A DNA stretch of 64,000 bases from Prostheceraeus crozeri (Eukaryota; Platyhelminthes; Polycladida; Euryleptidae): assembly GCA_907163375.1 (NCBI GenBank), contig CAJQUW010011278.1, positions 102,727-166,726 of the forward strand, read 5' to 3'. Both the position numbers and the translations under genes were made by a program. The notes beneath the pieces are model-generated. The model had not been told where the DNA came from. It searched no databases and saw only the letters and a list, made by a program, of their open reading frames with translations. Of the stretch, positions 27,171-37,303 are shown piece by piece (position 1 is the stretch's first letter; each line of letters opens with the position of its first letter).

Positions 27171-27308
27171 AAAACTCAGAAATCTCTTATTCCCGGACTG
27201 GTTTGTGCTCTTCGTCAGCTTGTCAAAGGGACAAGCTCTTTGACAACCCTTTGACAAGCACACGAAGAGCAGAAACCGGTCAGAGAATAAGAGATTTATG
27301 AGTTTTTT
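27171..27308. repeat. Head-to-head Penelope terminal sequences (60 bp palindromic arms)
   Basis: The arm at 27,171-27,230 is repeated in inverted, ~85% similar form at 27,247-27,308, with a 16-base centre. The consensus arm reads CCCTTTGACAAGC, then CTGACGAAGAGCA, then GAAACCGGTC, then GAATAAGAGATTT. CTGACGA and GAAAC..GTC are the conserved parts of a hammerhead ribozyme, known from Penelope-like element ends. Stem II appears to be lost. The intact CTGACGA is on the minus strand at 27,212-27,218, and the intact GAAACCGGTC is on the plus strand near 27,270-27,281. Confidence 0.6.
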
Positions 27309-27309
27309 C

Positions 27310-28906
27310 TTTGGAATTTGGTATTTTACATATATACATAAGCCTTATATTGTGAGACATGATAATATGTCCATATTGGAAACCACTGTTTGTAGCATAA
27401 AGCTAACAGAATTGCTTGTCAAGTAATTATGCGCAGTGTTTGAAGCATATATTGATATTATTCGTGAAATAATGCAGTCTCGTAGGAATGAATATGTTAT
27501 CTGCATCTTCTTTTGTACTTTGACAATTATATATATGTGATTAGAATTGATTAGAAGGATGCCTCATTTCGGAAGAATTTGACAAGAATTCTATATTTTC
27601 TAAGAGTACAATTTTGAATGTCACGTTTTTTATGTTATTTCATAAGCCAAATTTGATACAATTTGGATTGCTTATCACAAATACATAGAAACTAAGAGTT
27701 ACAAATAATAAAAATCGTGACTGCAATAATTTTGCAGCAATTTCAAAAGTATTTCTCCGAATGTCATGAATTTCAAGGTACAAAATGGGTGAACTTTCTA
27801 ATGGTGACAACAATTTGCTTAACTCACTCATCATCATTCTGTAAATAGCAAATCAAAATCTTATATTACCAGCTTAAACATATTTTTGAAATTTCTGACA
27901 GTTTATCGAATTTTAGCTAAATCTCCTTAATGATTGCTGAGTTCAAAAAAGTAGAAAAACGTTTATTTAATGAAAAAAGCTGAAGCTATTTGTAATATTC
28001 GACTTTTCGGAGCCACTCAGTTTCATCACGGGATCTTTCTTTAAATAGACGGTTTTTACTTTAAGTTGGGAATGCTCATCATTTCCAATTCATACACCGA
28101 GATCATGTGAATTTGTCTTGAAAATAATTTCATGCGATTGAAAATAGAAAGACGGTAGCATCATTGAGGAATTAACATCGGTAAATTGTTTCTGGTTTGC
28201 AGATATCTATTCACAGTAAACCTTCATTTCAGATAATTTGTGTCCGAATACGGAAATGTGATTTAAAGGAATAAACTCATTACGGTGTCCCATGACATTC
28301 TGATGCATTATGAGACATTTTGCGTGATCAGAGACCTTTGATGCGTGTGCTCCGCATTCATGCACCTGTCATGAAACGGTATACCGGTGACAATGTGCCG
28401 TGAATCTCTGCAATGTATCGCGCATTATGCATGTGTCAAGTTCCATTTAATTCTTGAAGTTCTATTTAATGAGTGTCAGCAATATTGACAGTAGCTGGCA
28501 AATTCACTGCGTAGAATGCGGTTGCTTTCCAATTCATGAATCCCACAGAAATTCGACACTATAATATTGAAAGACAAGAAGGGACACGCACGCTGAAAAC
28601 GCCATTGCGCCGTGGACATGCATTTTCATGAAAACCCTACCTAAACGATTATGGCTTCCAGTGGTTAGGTCGTACCATCTTGTCAGCCTACTTAGTAAAA
28701 AGTCAGTGATGATATCACTTCTCTTTAAATATATATAATCCTTTGATAGAATAGCACACGAGGCATCGCCTTACACCACAAACCTGCAAACATAGAAATT
28801 GATAACAATAATTCCTCTAGAATGGAAGAAACGCTTCAGCAATACACGATAGTGGCACAAGAATCGCACGCATTTTCACTTAGACACTGCATCACTGGGT
28901 TAGAAT
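27310..28906. other. Unassigned AT-rich DNA
   Basis: No recognisable gene or repeat end. The longest frame (27,640-27,837, minus) has no features I can support. Confidence 0.4.
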
Positions 28907-29614
28907 CAGGAATGCGGAGTTCTATCATTTTGATAGGACTCTGACTCCGACTCCGGGTGGCAAGTATATAAAGCCTAGTTTTTTGAAAAATTAACTGGTA
29001 ACCTATAACTGATCATTATTAGCTTACCTGAACCTATTTTTAGTGATCATTGCTGTATCAATTATCAATCATTTTCGATGAAAGTTTATCAAATGTTGCT
29101 TTCAGTTGCATTCATGCGACTCGGCCCCTCCCATTTTGTTGATGTGTGCTTCACACGGTTTTTCTCCAGTCTCTACCAGACAGGAAAATCTCCCATCCTT
29201 CTCCAAAAAATGTGAGTACACTTTCGATTTTAATATGCGCTTTAGAGGAGCCATCACACACGATTAACAAGAGGTGATGATCTCAAACAAACTACATGTA
29301 ATATTTTACTTTTGTCTCTGATGTGACCTTTGGCGCGTAGGTGTGATCGAGACTAGGAAGGCTTGTCTTCTCTACTAAATCACCGGGTGAAAATACAATC
29401 CTCTTTTCACTATCACGGTTCATTCCCTCAACTATTACAAACTTTGCATGCACTGCTGTCTCTGTACTTTTGTTTGACGGAGAAAGTAGTTGACATCAAG
29501 ACAGTGACAGCCATGCACGAGGATAAATAACTTGTTTGTATTATATTTCAGGTCTACTTATAGGCTGGAGTCCGGAGTCCTATCATTTGATATGACTCCG
29601 ACTCCGCATCCCTG
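28907..29614. mobile_element. Non-autonomous hAT element, copy 2 (708 bp)
   Basis: Same family as 24,337-25,107, in the same orientation. It starts CAGGAATGCGGAGTT and ends CTCCGCATCCCTG, with a perfect 8 bp target duplication GTTAGAAT (28,899-28,906 and 29,615-29,622) that again fits nTnnnnAn. The interior matches copy 1 almost throughout; the length difference is mainly fewer subterminal GACTCC repeats and small deletions. It is non-coding. Confidence 0.9.
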
Positions 29615-29849
29615 GTTAGAATCCGTCACATTGTGCAATTCTAAACTTTTCATTGGCTCCTCATGCCGCAATTAACAGCTGCAGAAGTCGATAATAAGTC
29701 CTCAAAGTCACCAGAAGTAGTTTTCATATTGATGATAAACTAATATTTTGTAAACTATAAAACTATAAACTTATTGATGATAAACTAAACTTTTTCTTAA
29801 GATTGGATACCGTTTTTCTTTCATCGAATACGTTTTCAATAAGTGTGAT

Positions 29850-30285
29850 ACTTATAACCCTAAGCCTGATGATACTAAAGTTTCTATCTATTGGAAGCTA
29901 CCGTATGATAAATACCGTATAAGCTACCGTATAAGAAATATCGATGAAGATTCATAGAATAGATTCCATTTTAAAAATTAGTCGTTTAAAGATAGCTTAC
30001 AATACATACAAATCACAACATTTATGTCGCTATAATGATCCTATCCCTTTTAACGAGCATTCCTCCTTAATTTATAGATACAGTTGTGAGCACTGTCAAG
30101 AGTGCTACATCGGGGAAACTCGTCGCCATCTCTATACCAGGATCAAGGAACACATTAATGGCAGACCAGCCTCTGAAATTTCTCTTCATGAGCACTTCCC
30201 AAATGAAAAGTCGTTCTCTATTTTATTACATACTAATTGCACTCGTATTGGAGAAGCTTTATTGTTTAAATCATACAAAAAATAA
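29850..30285 (+). pseudogene. Penelope-like element: linker and GIY-YIG endonuclease
   Basis: From about 29,878 the sequence reads KVSIYWKLPYDKYRISYRI in one frame (the LPY linker after the reverse transcriptase). The open frame 29,944-30,285 (113 residues) follows with LIYRYSCEHCQECYIGETRRHLYTRIKEH and SEISLHEH. That contains the paired cysteines (SCxxCxxxYIG), the catalytic Arg of the GIY-YIG fold (ETRRHL..R) and RIGEALLFKSYKK at the end. Penelope-like enzymes use this domain to nick DNA for target-primed reverse transcription. The reverse transcriptase itself is absent, and the linker is frameshifted relative to the nuclease. The nuclease part alone is the best-preserved of the four Penelope fragments here. 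Confidence 0.85.
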
Positions 30286-30439
30286 CAATAGAAACTCATG
30301 AATACCCAAACCGAGTCATTTCAGTTGCTATTATTTTGAAGTTGTTTTTCTTTGTTATTTGTTATGCCTGTTAGCGCTCATTTTGAATGAACTCTTGGAT
30401 GTATTTAAGTCTTTTCACATGTATCACTGTTGCTGTTCA

Positions 30440-30469
30440 CTGACGATGGTACGTTTCACGTATTGAAAC
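30440..30469 (+). ncRNA. Hammerhead-core-like sequence in the Penelope 3' region
   Basis: CTGACGA at 30,440-30,446, then a possible 6 bp stem (GGTACG with CGTATT, two G-T pairs, loop TTTCA), then GAAAC at 30,465-30,469. It lies ~155 bases after the endonuclease stop and just before AATAAA-like tail sequence, where Penelope-like elements carry hammerhead motifs. The stem is not flush with the core and the cleavage site is unclear, so an active ribozyme is doubtful. Confidence 0.35.
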
Positions 30470-30989
30470 ATGTATGACAATAAACGTATTTGATCATGCA
30501 AACTAATTCCATCACCAGTTATTGATTTGACAAAGTCAATTCAGCATTTAAACAAATTGTGGAACTTACACAATTTGCATTAACTACAATTAGAAACAAT
30601 TTAATACACAATTACGCATTAAGTGCAGTAATTGTATAGAAAATCAAAAAATGCATTTTTTGGAATAAAAATGTAGTCTTAGGCCCAGTGTAAAGTTAAT
30701 GGGTTCTATAGAACTGCAGCTCATGTTCGACACTGACTATTTTGGCAGAGGCAGCAAGGAAATCAACGAAAAGGTCCTGACCCTCTTAGTGCCCCCTGTA
30801 GTGTTTTGTATACGCCCCCTTTCTAAAAGTCTGAGCATGTGTGCTTACTCAACTGTAAGTCATCTTTCCAACTTCAAACAACATGCGGAATAATGTCCCT
30901 GTGATGTCGAGTATTAACTGAATTACATGTACATGCGATTGTTAAGAAATTAGGTATTCAAAGGAGACAAAGCAGCAGTACTCCTATCG

Positions 30990-31510
30990 GCGCAACCTGG
31001 GCTGCGGGTTGCGGGCCAGGTCGTCCGTATCAAACTCTGATGTGAGCAAATAACTATCATCAGAGCTCTCTCTACCCTTCCGTATGTTCACTTACAGCAT
31101 AGATGATGGGAAGGGGCACCGGAATGGCACCCCGCCGCCTGTGTCCCCTCCTCTCCGTCCTCGCGCTGTTGGCGTAGTCGCGGAAAAGAGGGTCTGGTTC
31201 AGATCGCGCATAAGAAGCCGTCGTGAAGGAGTTCGAAAGAAGCGCTGAGCAATGTCGGTATGACAGAGCAAGTGCGGACTCGGCTAGACGTTCCCCATAG
31301 GCAGCTCAGGCGCGAATCACACGTTAGTTCCGATTTCTCGACTCGATGGCGATCTCCTGGGGCGAGCGACAGGCGCAGTTGTCTGTCCCACTGTGATTTC
31401 TTGTTGATACACATGCAAACCACCAGAGATGGGATCAAAGCGACAACGGGAGTCAGTCAGACAGACAGGGGGAAATCATGAAAGAGGAACCTGCTACTGC
31501 ACGCCCTCTG
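30990..31510. other. GC-rich island in AT-rich surroundings
   Basis: About 500 bases with clearly raised G+C and many CpG, unlike the DNA on both sides. The open frames on both strands (31,199-31,438 minus; 31,260-31,481 plus) have no recognisable domain. It could be a promoter/first-exon region, a recently acquired insert, or an unmethylated island. Confidence 0.45.
31103..31177 (+). CDS. Candidate first exon or micro-ORF encoding a signal-peptide-like segment
   Basis: The frame starts ATGATG at 31,103 and encodes 24 residues: a basic/glycine start, then MAPRRLCPLLSVLALLA, then a stop at 31,175. An n-region with two Arg followed by a leucine-rich core is just what a secretory signal looks like. 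It sits in the GC-rich island, as a first coding exon might. A splice before the stop would be needed to extend it, and the local donor (GTAGTC at 31,174) is weak. It may be chance in GC-rich DNA. Confidence 0.2.
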   Translation: MMGRGTGMAPRRLCPLLSVLALLA

Positions 31511-32900
31511 GCCATGATATATTTGCACCGATCCCTAATGTAACGAGAATAGTGTCCACTTGCGTTAAAATCATGTACCCACCAGAGGTTCATCTTCTCA
31601 GAGACATGGAATTCTAGGTAACAACACCTGGAATGGACACTGCGCGATTCCCTACTCCTGGCTGTACGGTCAGAGGCCATTGAAAACGGCATCATGCACT
31701 GATGGAAGAATTTGATAATTGTTTATTGACCGTTAGCGCTTGTCATTGACTCCTGCTCATTGTTTTCAGCTGTCTTTAGATGAGGGTAAATCCATTTTAT
31801 ATAGCAACATTTGTCAAAAAGCGTGTCTTCCGTCGCTAAAATCATTCGTTCTAAACTGATTTTCACGACTTTTTTTTCATCTTGATCCTTAGGATCTCTT
31901 CTTTTCGGTCATGACAACTTCAAATCATGCCAGAAAAAGTTTTCTTTATGAAAAATTTAGCTCAAAGCAGAAAAAGTGCCAAAAAGTCTGTCCCCAGCAT
32001 AGGTACTTAGGGAAGAAATTTCGTTGTGATCTACTTAAATTATACATATAAAGCTATGTATCGTGTGAAAGGGCGTGAACCGGACTTTCAACCAGACTAG
32101 AATTCAAGATTGCATTTACATATATTTGGGATTTTTCTTCAATTAGCCTTCGTCCCCTAAAAATTGTCCTCTGACCGATACCATTTTTTTGTCCTCTGAC
32201 CGATGCACATTTCTCAACTTAGAAATGATGTTTTTACTTTCTTTGTACGACGAAATACATCATTTGTGAGTCTAGTTGCTGTATCAAAAGGAAAAAATCA
32301 ACTATGGATCATTACAGTTGAGCAATTGTTAATTAAAAAAATGACCTATTTTCTTTCGACCAGACTTTTTGATTTTTCTCAAAATTTCAATTTGATGCTG
32401 GAACCACATTTTTATCCGGATTTCATGAAAGCTCACAGAATTATCAAGAATCATAATGTAATCATGCATGGAAAATTTTTTTGAAAAGACAATGATTATC
32501 ATTTTCAAAATCTCGTAAAACGGCCAAAATGTCCATCTGACCGAGACCACAAAATTATTGGTCAGAAGACACCAGTAATATATAGTGCAAATACAGAACT
32601 TGTAGAAATACTCATTTGGTGTGTTCGCCACTATGGTTTTCGAATTCAGCGCGAAAAATTGACCATGTATGCAAATTTTCAAAGAAAACGAAGTTGCAAA
32701 GTTGAAAAGACAAAATTTGCCCAAAATGTTGTGTAAAATGGATTTACCCATGATACAGATAAAAGATTACCTTAGCTATGTGGCTGGCAAGCGGAGATTA
32801 GAGTGGCTTAAATGTTCGATCAATCGGTTAAGATTTTTGAATTCAATATGTCATAATAATTAAAGACTGCAAAAATATGATTTGCCCATTAAAATTGCTC
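31511..32900. other. Unassigned AT-rich DNA
   Basis: No supported gene. GTCCTCTGACCGAT occurs twice in direct order at about 32,164-32,206, with a related word near 32,530. The 140-residue minus frame at 32,329-32,751 has no family features and overlaps frames on the other strand. Confidence 0.4.
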
Positions 32901-32919
32901 ACGCTCATAATAAACGGTT

Positions 32920-33140
32920 GTCTAAGTATCTTAATAAGAAGAAATATAGATATAGTTGTGATTATCATATGTAAGATAAATTCGAAGTCTATAAGTAGGC
33001 CCACAAGTGCCAATTTAGGAACGAATGTTATATTGGAAAAACTGCTCGCAAGAGGCACAGTGAACATGAAAGAGTGATAAATAAAAGTGATAAACTAAAT
33101 AGAAAATTAGCGGTGCCAAAGCATAACTCATTGTTTCATT
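32920..33140 (+). pseudogene. Penelope-like endonuclease scrap
   Basis: Short frames read KYLNKKKYRYSCDY, then a stop, then CQFRNECYIGKTARKRHSEHERVINKSDK. The RYSC and NECYIGKTxRxxxSEH pieces are the cysteine and YIG blocks of the Penelope GIY-YIG nuclease. There are at least two stops and a frameshift, and nothing of the reverse transcriptase. It is more decayed than the copy at 29.9-30.3 kb. Confidence 0.6.
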
Positions 33141-33572
33141 TTGTATCTATCTCAAAGACATGAGCACTTATCATTTTGCAATCTAAATCGTGAACCGGTA
33201 AAATCATCAATGTGATTCGCTCAAAACTTCGAATCGGTAACTCACTGATCACAGAGCGACAAAGGGTAAGAATTTCAGTTATCATTACATGTATGCAACC
33301 TCTTCTTAATGTATCCATTCTCGTCCTCATTTTTGTTCAAAATAGAAAAATTGCATGTTGTCACTTTGTTACTATTTACATTTGAAATAAGACAACTTCA
33401 AAAAGACTCAATATACAGTATGCATGTAGTTGCATGCGTGCATTCTTTCATACGCTGTCTGCTAGAAAAGTATCTTGAGTTTGAATCAACAATAATCAAA
33501 AAACTTTTGATCAAATTCACTGCAACCATGTTTCTGTAGTTTGCGATAAACACAAAACATTGAGTAAGTAAA

Positions 33573-36239
33573 TTAGGTAAAGTAACAACTCAGTATTAAT
33601 TAAATACCCAATGTGTATACAGTTTCGATTTTACTAAATGAACTCGAGTTGAACACAACTGGGTATATTGATACCAAATGTGAGATATCCAAATTTGACA
33701 GTTTTGAAGAAATTACAACGGAATTGACTGATCATGATAGTAATGCAGAAGGAATGATTGCAAAATCCTCCATGTCATGACAGCCTTGGAGAGGTAATGT
33801 TTGTTGAATTAGCAATTCGATAGTAAATGCTATTACTTTCATACTCAACCTCAAGAGTAATTTTCTTAACCCATTTAAGGCCGCCTATATAAATACCGGC
33901 AAATTTTCTGTATAAACGGTGGTAAGTATTTCTGAATGTTATAATTAAGAATAATATATGATGACCAGTTCAATACAATAACCCTTTCTTAAAAATTGAA
34001 GCCGTAACGATTTCGTTACGATGGCGTCATATGATGTCAAAATATACAAAGGCATGTTTTTTTCAAATGTAGCTTATGAATTGCTCCAAGCAATTCCTGT
34101 GCCGAAGAAATGAGTCATAGCTTCATCATAAAAGCTCTCAATCATATTTCAGAGGTATTTGTCGGATTGTGAATTAGCAAATTGAATCAAAGGCCTGCTT
34201 TATGATTCTTGTCGTTGCTGTTTGCTGTGAAATCGTTACCGTTGAAATGAGAACAAGTTATTATATTTTGAAATTCCTGTCAAGAAATTGATTATCTTAC
34301 TGCGTCGACTCCAAAGTCAAGTTAAAGTTGAAGAAGCCTCGGTAATTCGCAATGTCCACATCAAAAAAGAACACCAAGAAATGAACGCATTTGAGATTGT
34401 TCAGCATTATGTAGGCCTTAACAATTCTTTTGTCCTGGGTTGTCATTGGCTTCAGCCTCTAAGACCGATAAGACCATCGGTATAGGTATCAAGCATCTCA
34501 CAAAGATTCTCGCCCTAAAATGCATCCAGAGAATGCTTGTCCTATTTGTGAAGATGGGAATCACCGATATTTGCCATTTTATTGAAAAGTGATCATTCAA
34601 ATCATCTTTCGTTGCAATCTCACACTGCCCTACGATGTCACTAACCTCTGAGACATCGCTTGAGACACAGACCTCAGAGACACATAAACTTATCTTCAAC
34701 TCATCATCCTCAGAACTCTGGTGAAGCATTTACTTCTGGAGGTTTTGTGGCAACAGTCATGTGGCGTCATCGTCGGCATTAGGCCTATTGCATATTTCAG
34801 TCGATAGTAAGCAACAGCTTGGGTATTGTCCTCAGATAGCTGCATAGGTTGATGCACAATCCAGTTAGCCTTTATAGATATTTTAAACCAGTTTGCGCCA
34901 TCTCGAGCCGCTGGCGTGCCCTAGTAGGGCGAGACCCACTGTCTACGGCGAATGAAGTTTTGCATTGAAGTTTTTCGAGTCGGAGGACATCTGTGTATTC
35001 TATGCTCAGGCGAACTGGCACCCTGCAATGTTCATGCTTAAGCTATAAGTGGAAATGCTTGATATTTGATCTCTCTTTGACATTCGTTCGTACATGAGCC
35101 GACAAGTCTAATGTTGAGGAACGTGTAATGGCAATGGACTTCGGTTGGTTTTGTGATGGGAAAGCCATAGGCTAAAAATAGCAACAAGAATTACACACAT
35201 TTAGAAGAAACTAAGAGCGCAATATTCCAATGCAATTGTCGATCGTTTTTAGTATTCAACAAACACTAGTTTTGAAAAAAATTGACAGTACTCACCACCG
35301 TTAGCTTCATTTACACTGTTGTTGTTTTTGACATTTTGTATATCATATTACGCCAGTGTAACTAAAACGTTGCGGTTTCAAAAAATTGACATGCCATGTC
35401 ATGAATAAATATCTGATGAAGTATTGATTGCTATTTTCAGTATTATATGAATAATGAGATTACGCAAATCACATGGATAATAAATTACATGTGCACGTTC
35501 AGCCACTGTGTCTACCAGTATAGAAGCAGATTTTATGCCCAGTTTTTGTCTAATTTCGTGATCAAATATAAGCAACAAAAAGTGCTAATTTCTGAATTGG
35601 CGATAGTTTGCCTGAAAATATATGATAAATCATGTATGGCAATCAAAATAATGTATCATATGTCGCTAGGTGGATAAGACAGCAGACTCCGAAAAGTGTT
35701 GTAACGAAAACGCTACGATGGCGTCAAATGGGTTTCTTAAGCGTGATCATATCACAAACAACCTGCCACTGGTAGAGCAAAATAACATAATCAAAGAGAG
35801 TGATCATAATTGACTTTAAAAGATGTAATAATTGCGTTCACGTATTAGTATTCAGATTCAAGAAATGAAGCATACCTTTAGTGAATCATAAAATCATATC
35901 GATGAAAATGGAATTGAAAACTTGACATTTCAGCCAATAACTATTAAGAAAATGAGATATCAAGCTTTTAGATTAAGATGTGTTTCATGAAATTCCCTTG
36001 ATAATCAGCTTAAGTTCCGCTTAATCAAGATGTTTGTTAGCAAATATTTATTCCATTTGATATCCAACATATTTTATACTACTTATTTATATATTTGGTT
36101 TGTTGATAAAATTTAGCTCCTGAAAAGCTTTTCAAATAATTTTTTGGACCGCGGGGACGCAATCGCAACAAAAAATAAATCTTTTCATATAAAAATTTTA
36201 TTTCTATGCAGATACTTTTTCTGGTCGGCACTCTACCTA
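33573..36239 (+). mobile_element. Family A element, copy 3, split by an insertion
   Basis: Starts TTAGGTAAAGTAACAAC and ends CGGCACTCTACCTA. The two halves (33,573-33,869 and 35,741-36,239) together make about 796 bp, the family length, and join cleanly across TTTCTTAA. The right half shows the other family landmarks (GCGTGATCATATCACAAAC, CCGCTTAATCAAG). This copy preserves both inverted ends best. Confidence 0.75.
33870..35732. mobile_element. 1,863 bp element with CCCATTT/AAATGGG ends and 8 bp target duplication
   Basis: Begins CCCATTTAAGGCCGCC and ends GGCGTCAAATGGG. TTTCTTAA lies directly on both sides (33,862-33,869 and 35,733-35,740), and the other family A copies carry this word only once at the same site. 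The insertion is therefore certain. The subterminal motif CGTTACGATGGCGTCATATG near 34,012 resembles the right end in direct order. A 103-residue minus frame (34,418-34,729, starting MLHQSSEDDELK) has no catalytic motifs I can name. Eight-base duplications occur in hAT, P and Merlin elements, and the CCC start does not decide between them. Confidence 0.8.
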
Positions 36240-36275
36240 CTATATACTAACTCTATGATACAAATTATGTATTAT

Positions 36276-36560
36276 ACAGTGTGTTTCAAAAAGAATCATC
36301 CGATTTCGTTGGACAATATCTTTCCATTATACATGTGTCAACATAGAGCCTCGAAATATGTTTGAAATACTTGTAGAGTTTTGAAAATCACGTTATTAAG
36401 GGTTTTAAAGTACTTCATTCGTTGGCACGGCACAAATTTTCAAAATGACAATTTTTGGGCAAATTTTATTCACGAAATAAAATTTACAGTTGTCAAATTT
36501 GAATTCCTATTCTACCTAGCAAACATCCACAGGATAGCTCAGTTCGCGCCATGCGTTAGT
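36276..36560 (+). mobile_element. Possible half of a mariner-like element
   Basis: CAGTGTGTTTCAAAAAGAATC at 36,276 follows TA and resembles ends of Tc1/mariner-type elements, including the one at 25.4 kb (CAGTGTTCAAAAAG). No matching inverted end was found downstream and no transposase is present, so only one end or an unrelated fragment remains. Confidence 0.35.
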
Positions 36561-36585
36561 ATTTTGTTTGTTACTTCCGACAGCA

Positions 36586-36730
36586 GGGTTGGAACCGGCC
36601 GGGTTTTTGGCGGCTTGGACGCGGCCGGCGTCATCAAATTCGTCCGGCCAGCGACCGGTATCTTGATAATCGGCCGGATTGTGGCCGGCTTATTAGAAAC
36701 CGGCTGGTCGGCAATGAGACTGTGGTTGGC
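36586..36730. repeat. CCGG-rich patch, possible hAT-type end
   Basis: CAGGGTTGGAACCGGCC opens a ~145 bp patch with many CCGGCC/GGCCGG words. The reverse-complement word GGCCGGTTCCAACCATG occurs at about 40,155-40,171. If these are the two ends of one element, it would span 3.6 kb and contain the foldback element. The flanking 8-mers do not match, so this is only suggestive. Confidence 0.3.
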
Positions 36731-36756
36731 GTCTCTATGCCAAGAAAATTGGTTAA

Positions 36757-36974
36757 GAAAATAAATAAATAAATGAACCTTGTTTATACTCGGTAGCACA
36801 TTAGGCACGTAGCCTTTCTTCCAAGTGGCCGAGTTGTTACTTATCCTACTCTCATTCTTTTTTGTGCTGAGTGTTTAGCAAGAATTCAGAATGTACCTAT
36901 CTTAAACGTCTTAGGTTTGAACCGTGGTCTCCCGGACACAGAGCGAACACTCTACCACAAGGCCACGGCGCCGG
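36757..36974 (-). mobile_element. tRNA-derived SINE
   Basis: On the minus strand the first ~60 bases (36,974 to 36,913) look like a tRNA gene. They carry an A-box-like TGGCCTTGTGGTAGAG and a B-box GGTTCAAACCT at the right spacing, the internal RNA polymerase III promoter. After a ~130 bp body it ends in (ATTT)n (36,761-36,774). The same (ATTT)n tail with a preceding TAAAC ends the LINE at 55,733-55,755, suggesting that this LINE type could have supplied the machinery. The acceptor stem is not a convincing tRNA, so a working tRNA gene is unlikely. Confidence 0.75.
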
Positions 36975-37303
36975 TGATCGTCAGACACCGCTTTTTCAAC
37001 TTCAGCCATTAGACATTATTCAATTTCCATATTGCATGCATGAATGGTATATTTGCCCACCGGAACCGTGTTTAAGTGAGAGTTACCCATTACAACACTC
37101 GTACAATATCATAAAGTGCAATTTTTCGCACTTTGATAACATGTTTTTTGCGATGAGCAGAAATACGCCTAATGGCAGATTTGCTAATCTTATGAGCTGT
37201 AGGCCCACATTATTATTTATGATAATGCTAACTACATTTTCAAAGTCAATCAAAAGCCAGCAAATTGAAAACAACTGATCAAAATAATGACTTAAACAGG
37301 CAT

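Noticed and set aside
32329..32751. 140-residue minus frame
   Set aside because: No recognisable motif, AT-rich composition, and frames on the other strand overlap it; likely chance.
36381..36764. 127-residue frame with a hydrophobic, Gly/Ala-rich end
   Set aside because: The apparent membrane segment is the translation of the CCGG-rich repeat patch; no start context or family match.
36913..36974. Possible genuine tRNA gene
   Set aside because: A and B boxes are present, but the acceptor arm and anticodon region are not convincing and a SINE body with an (ATTT)n tail follows.
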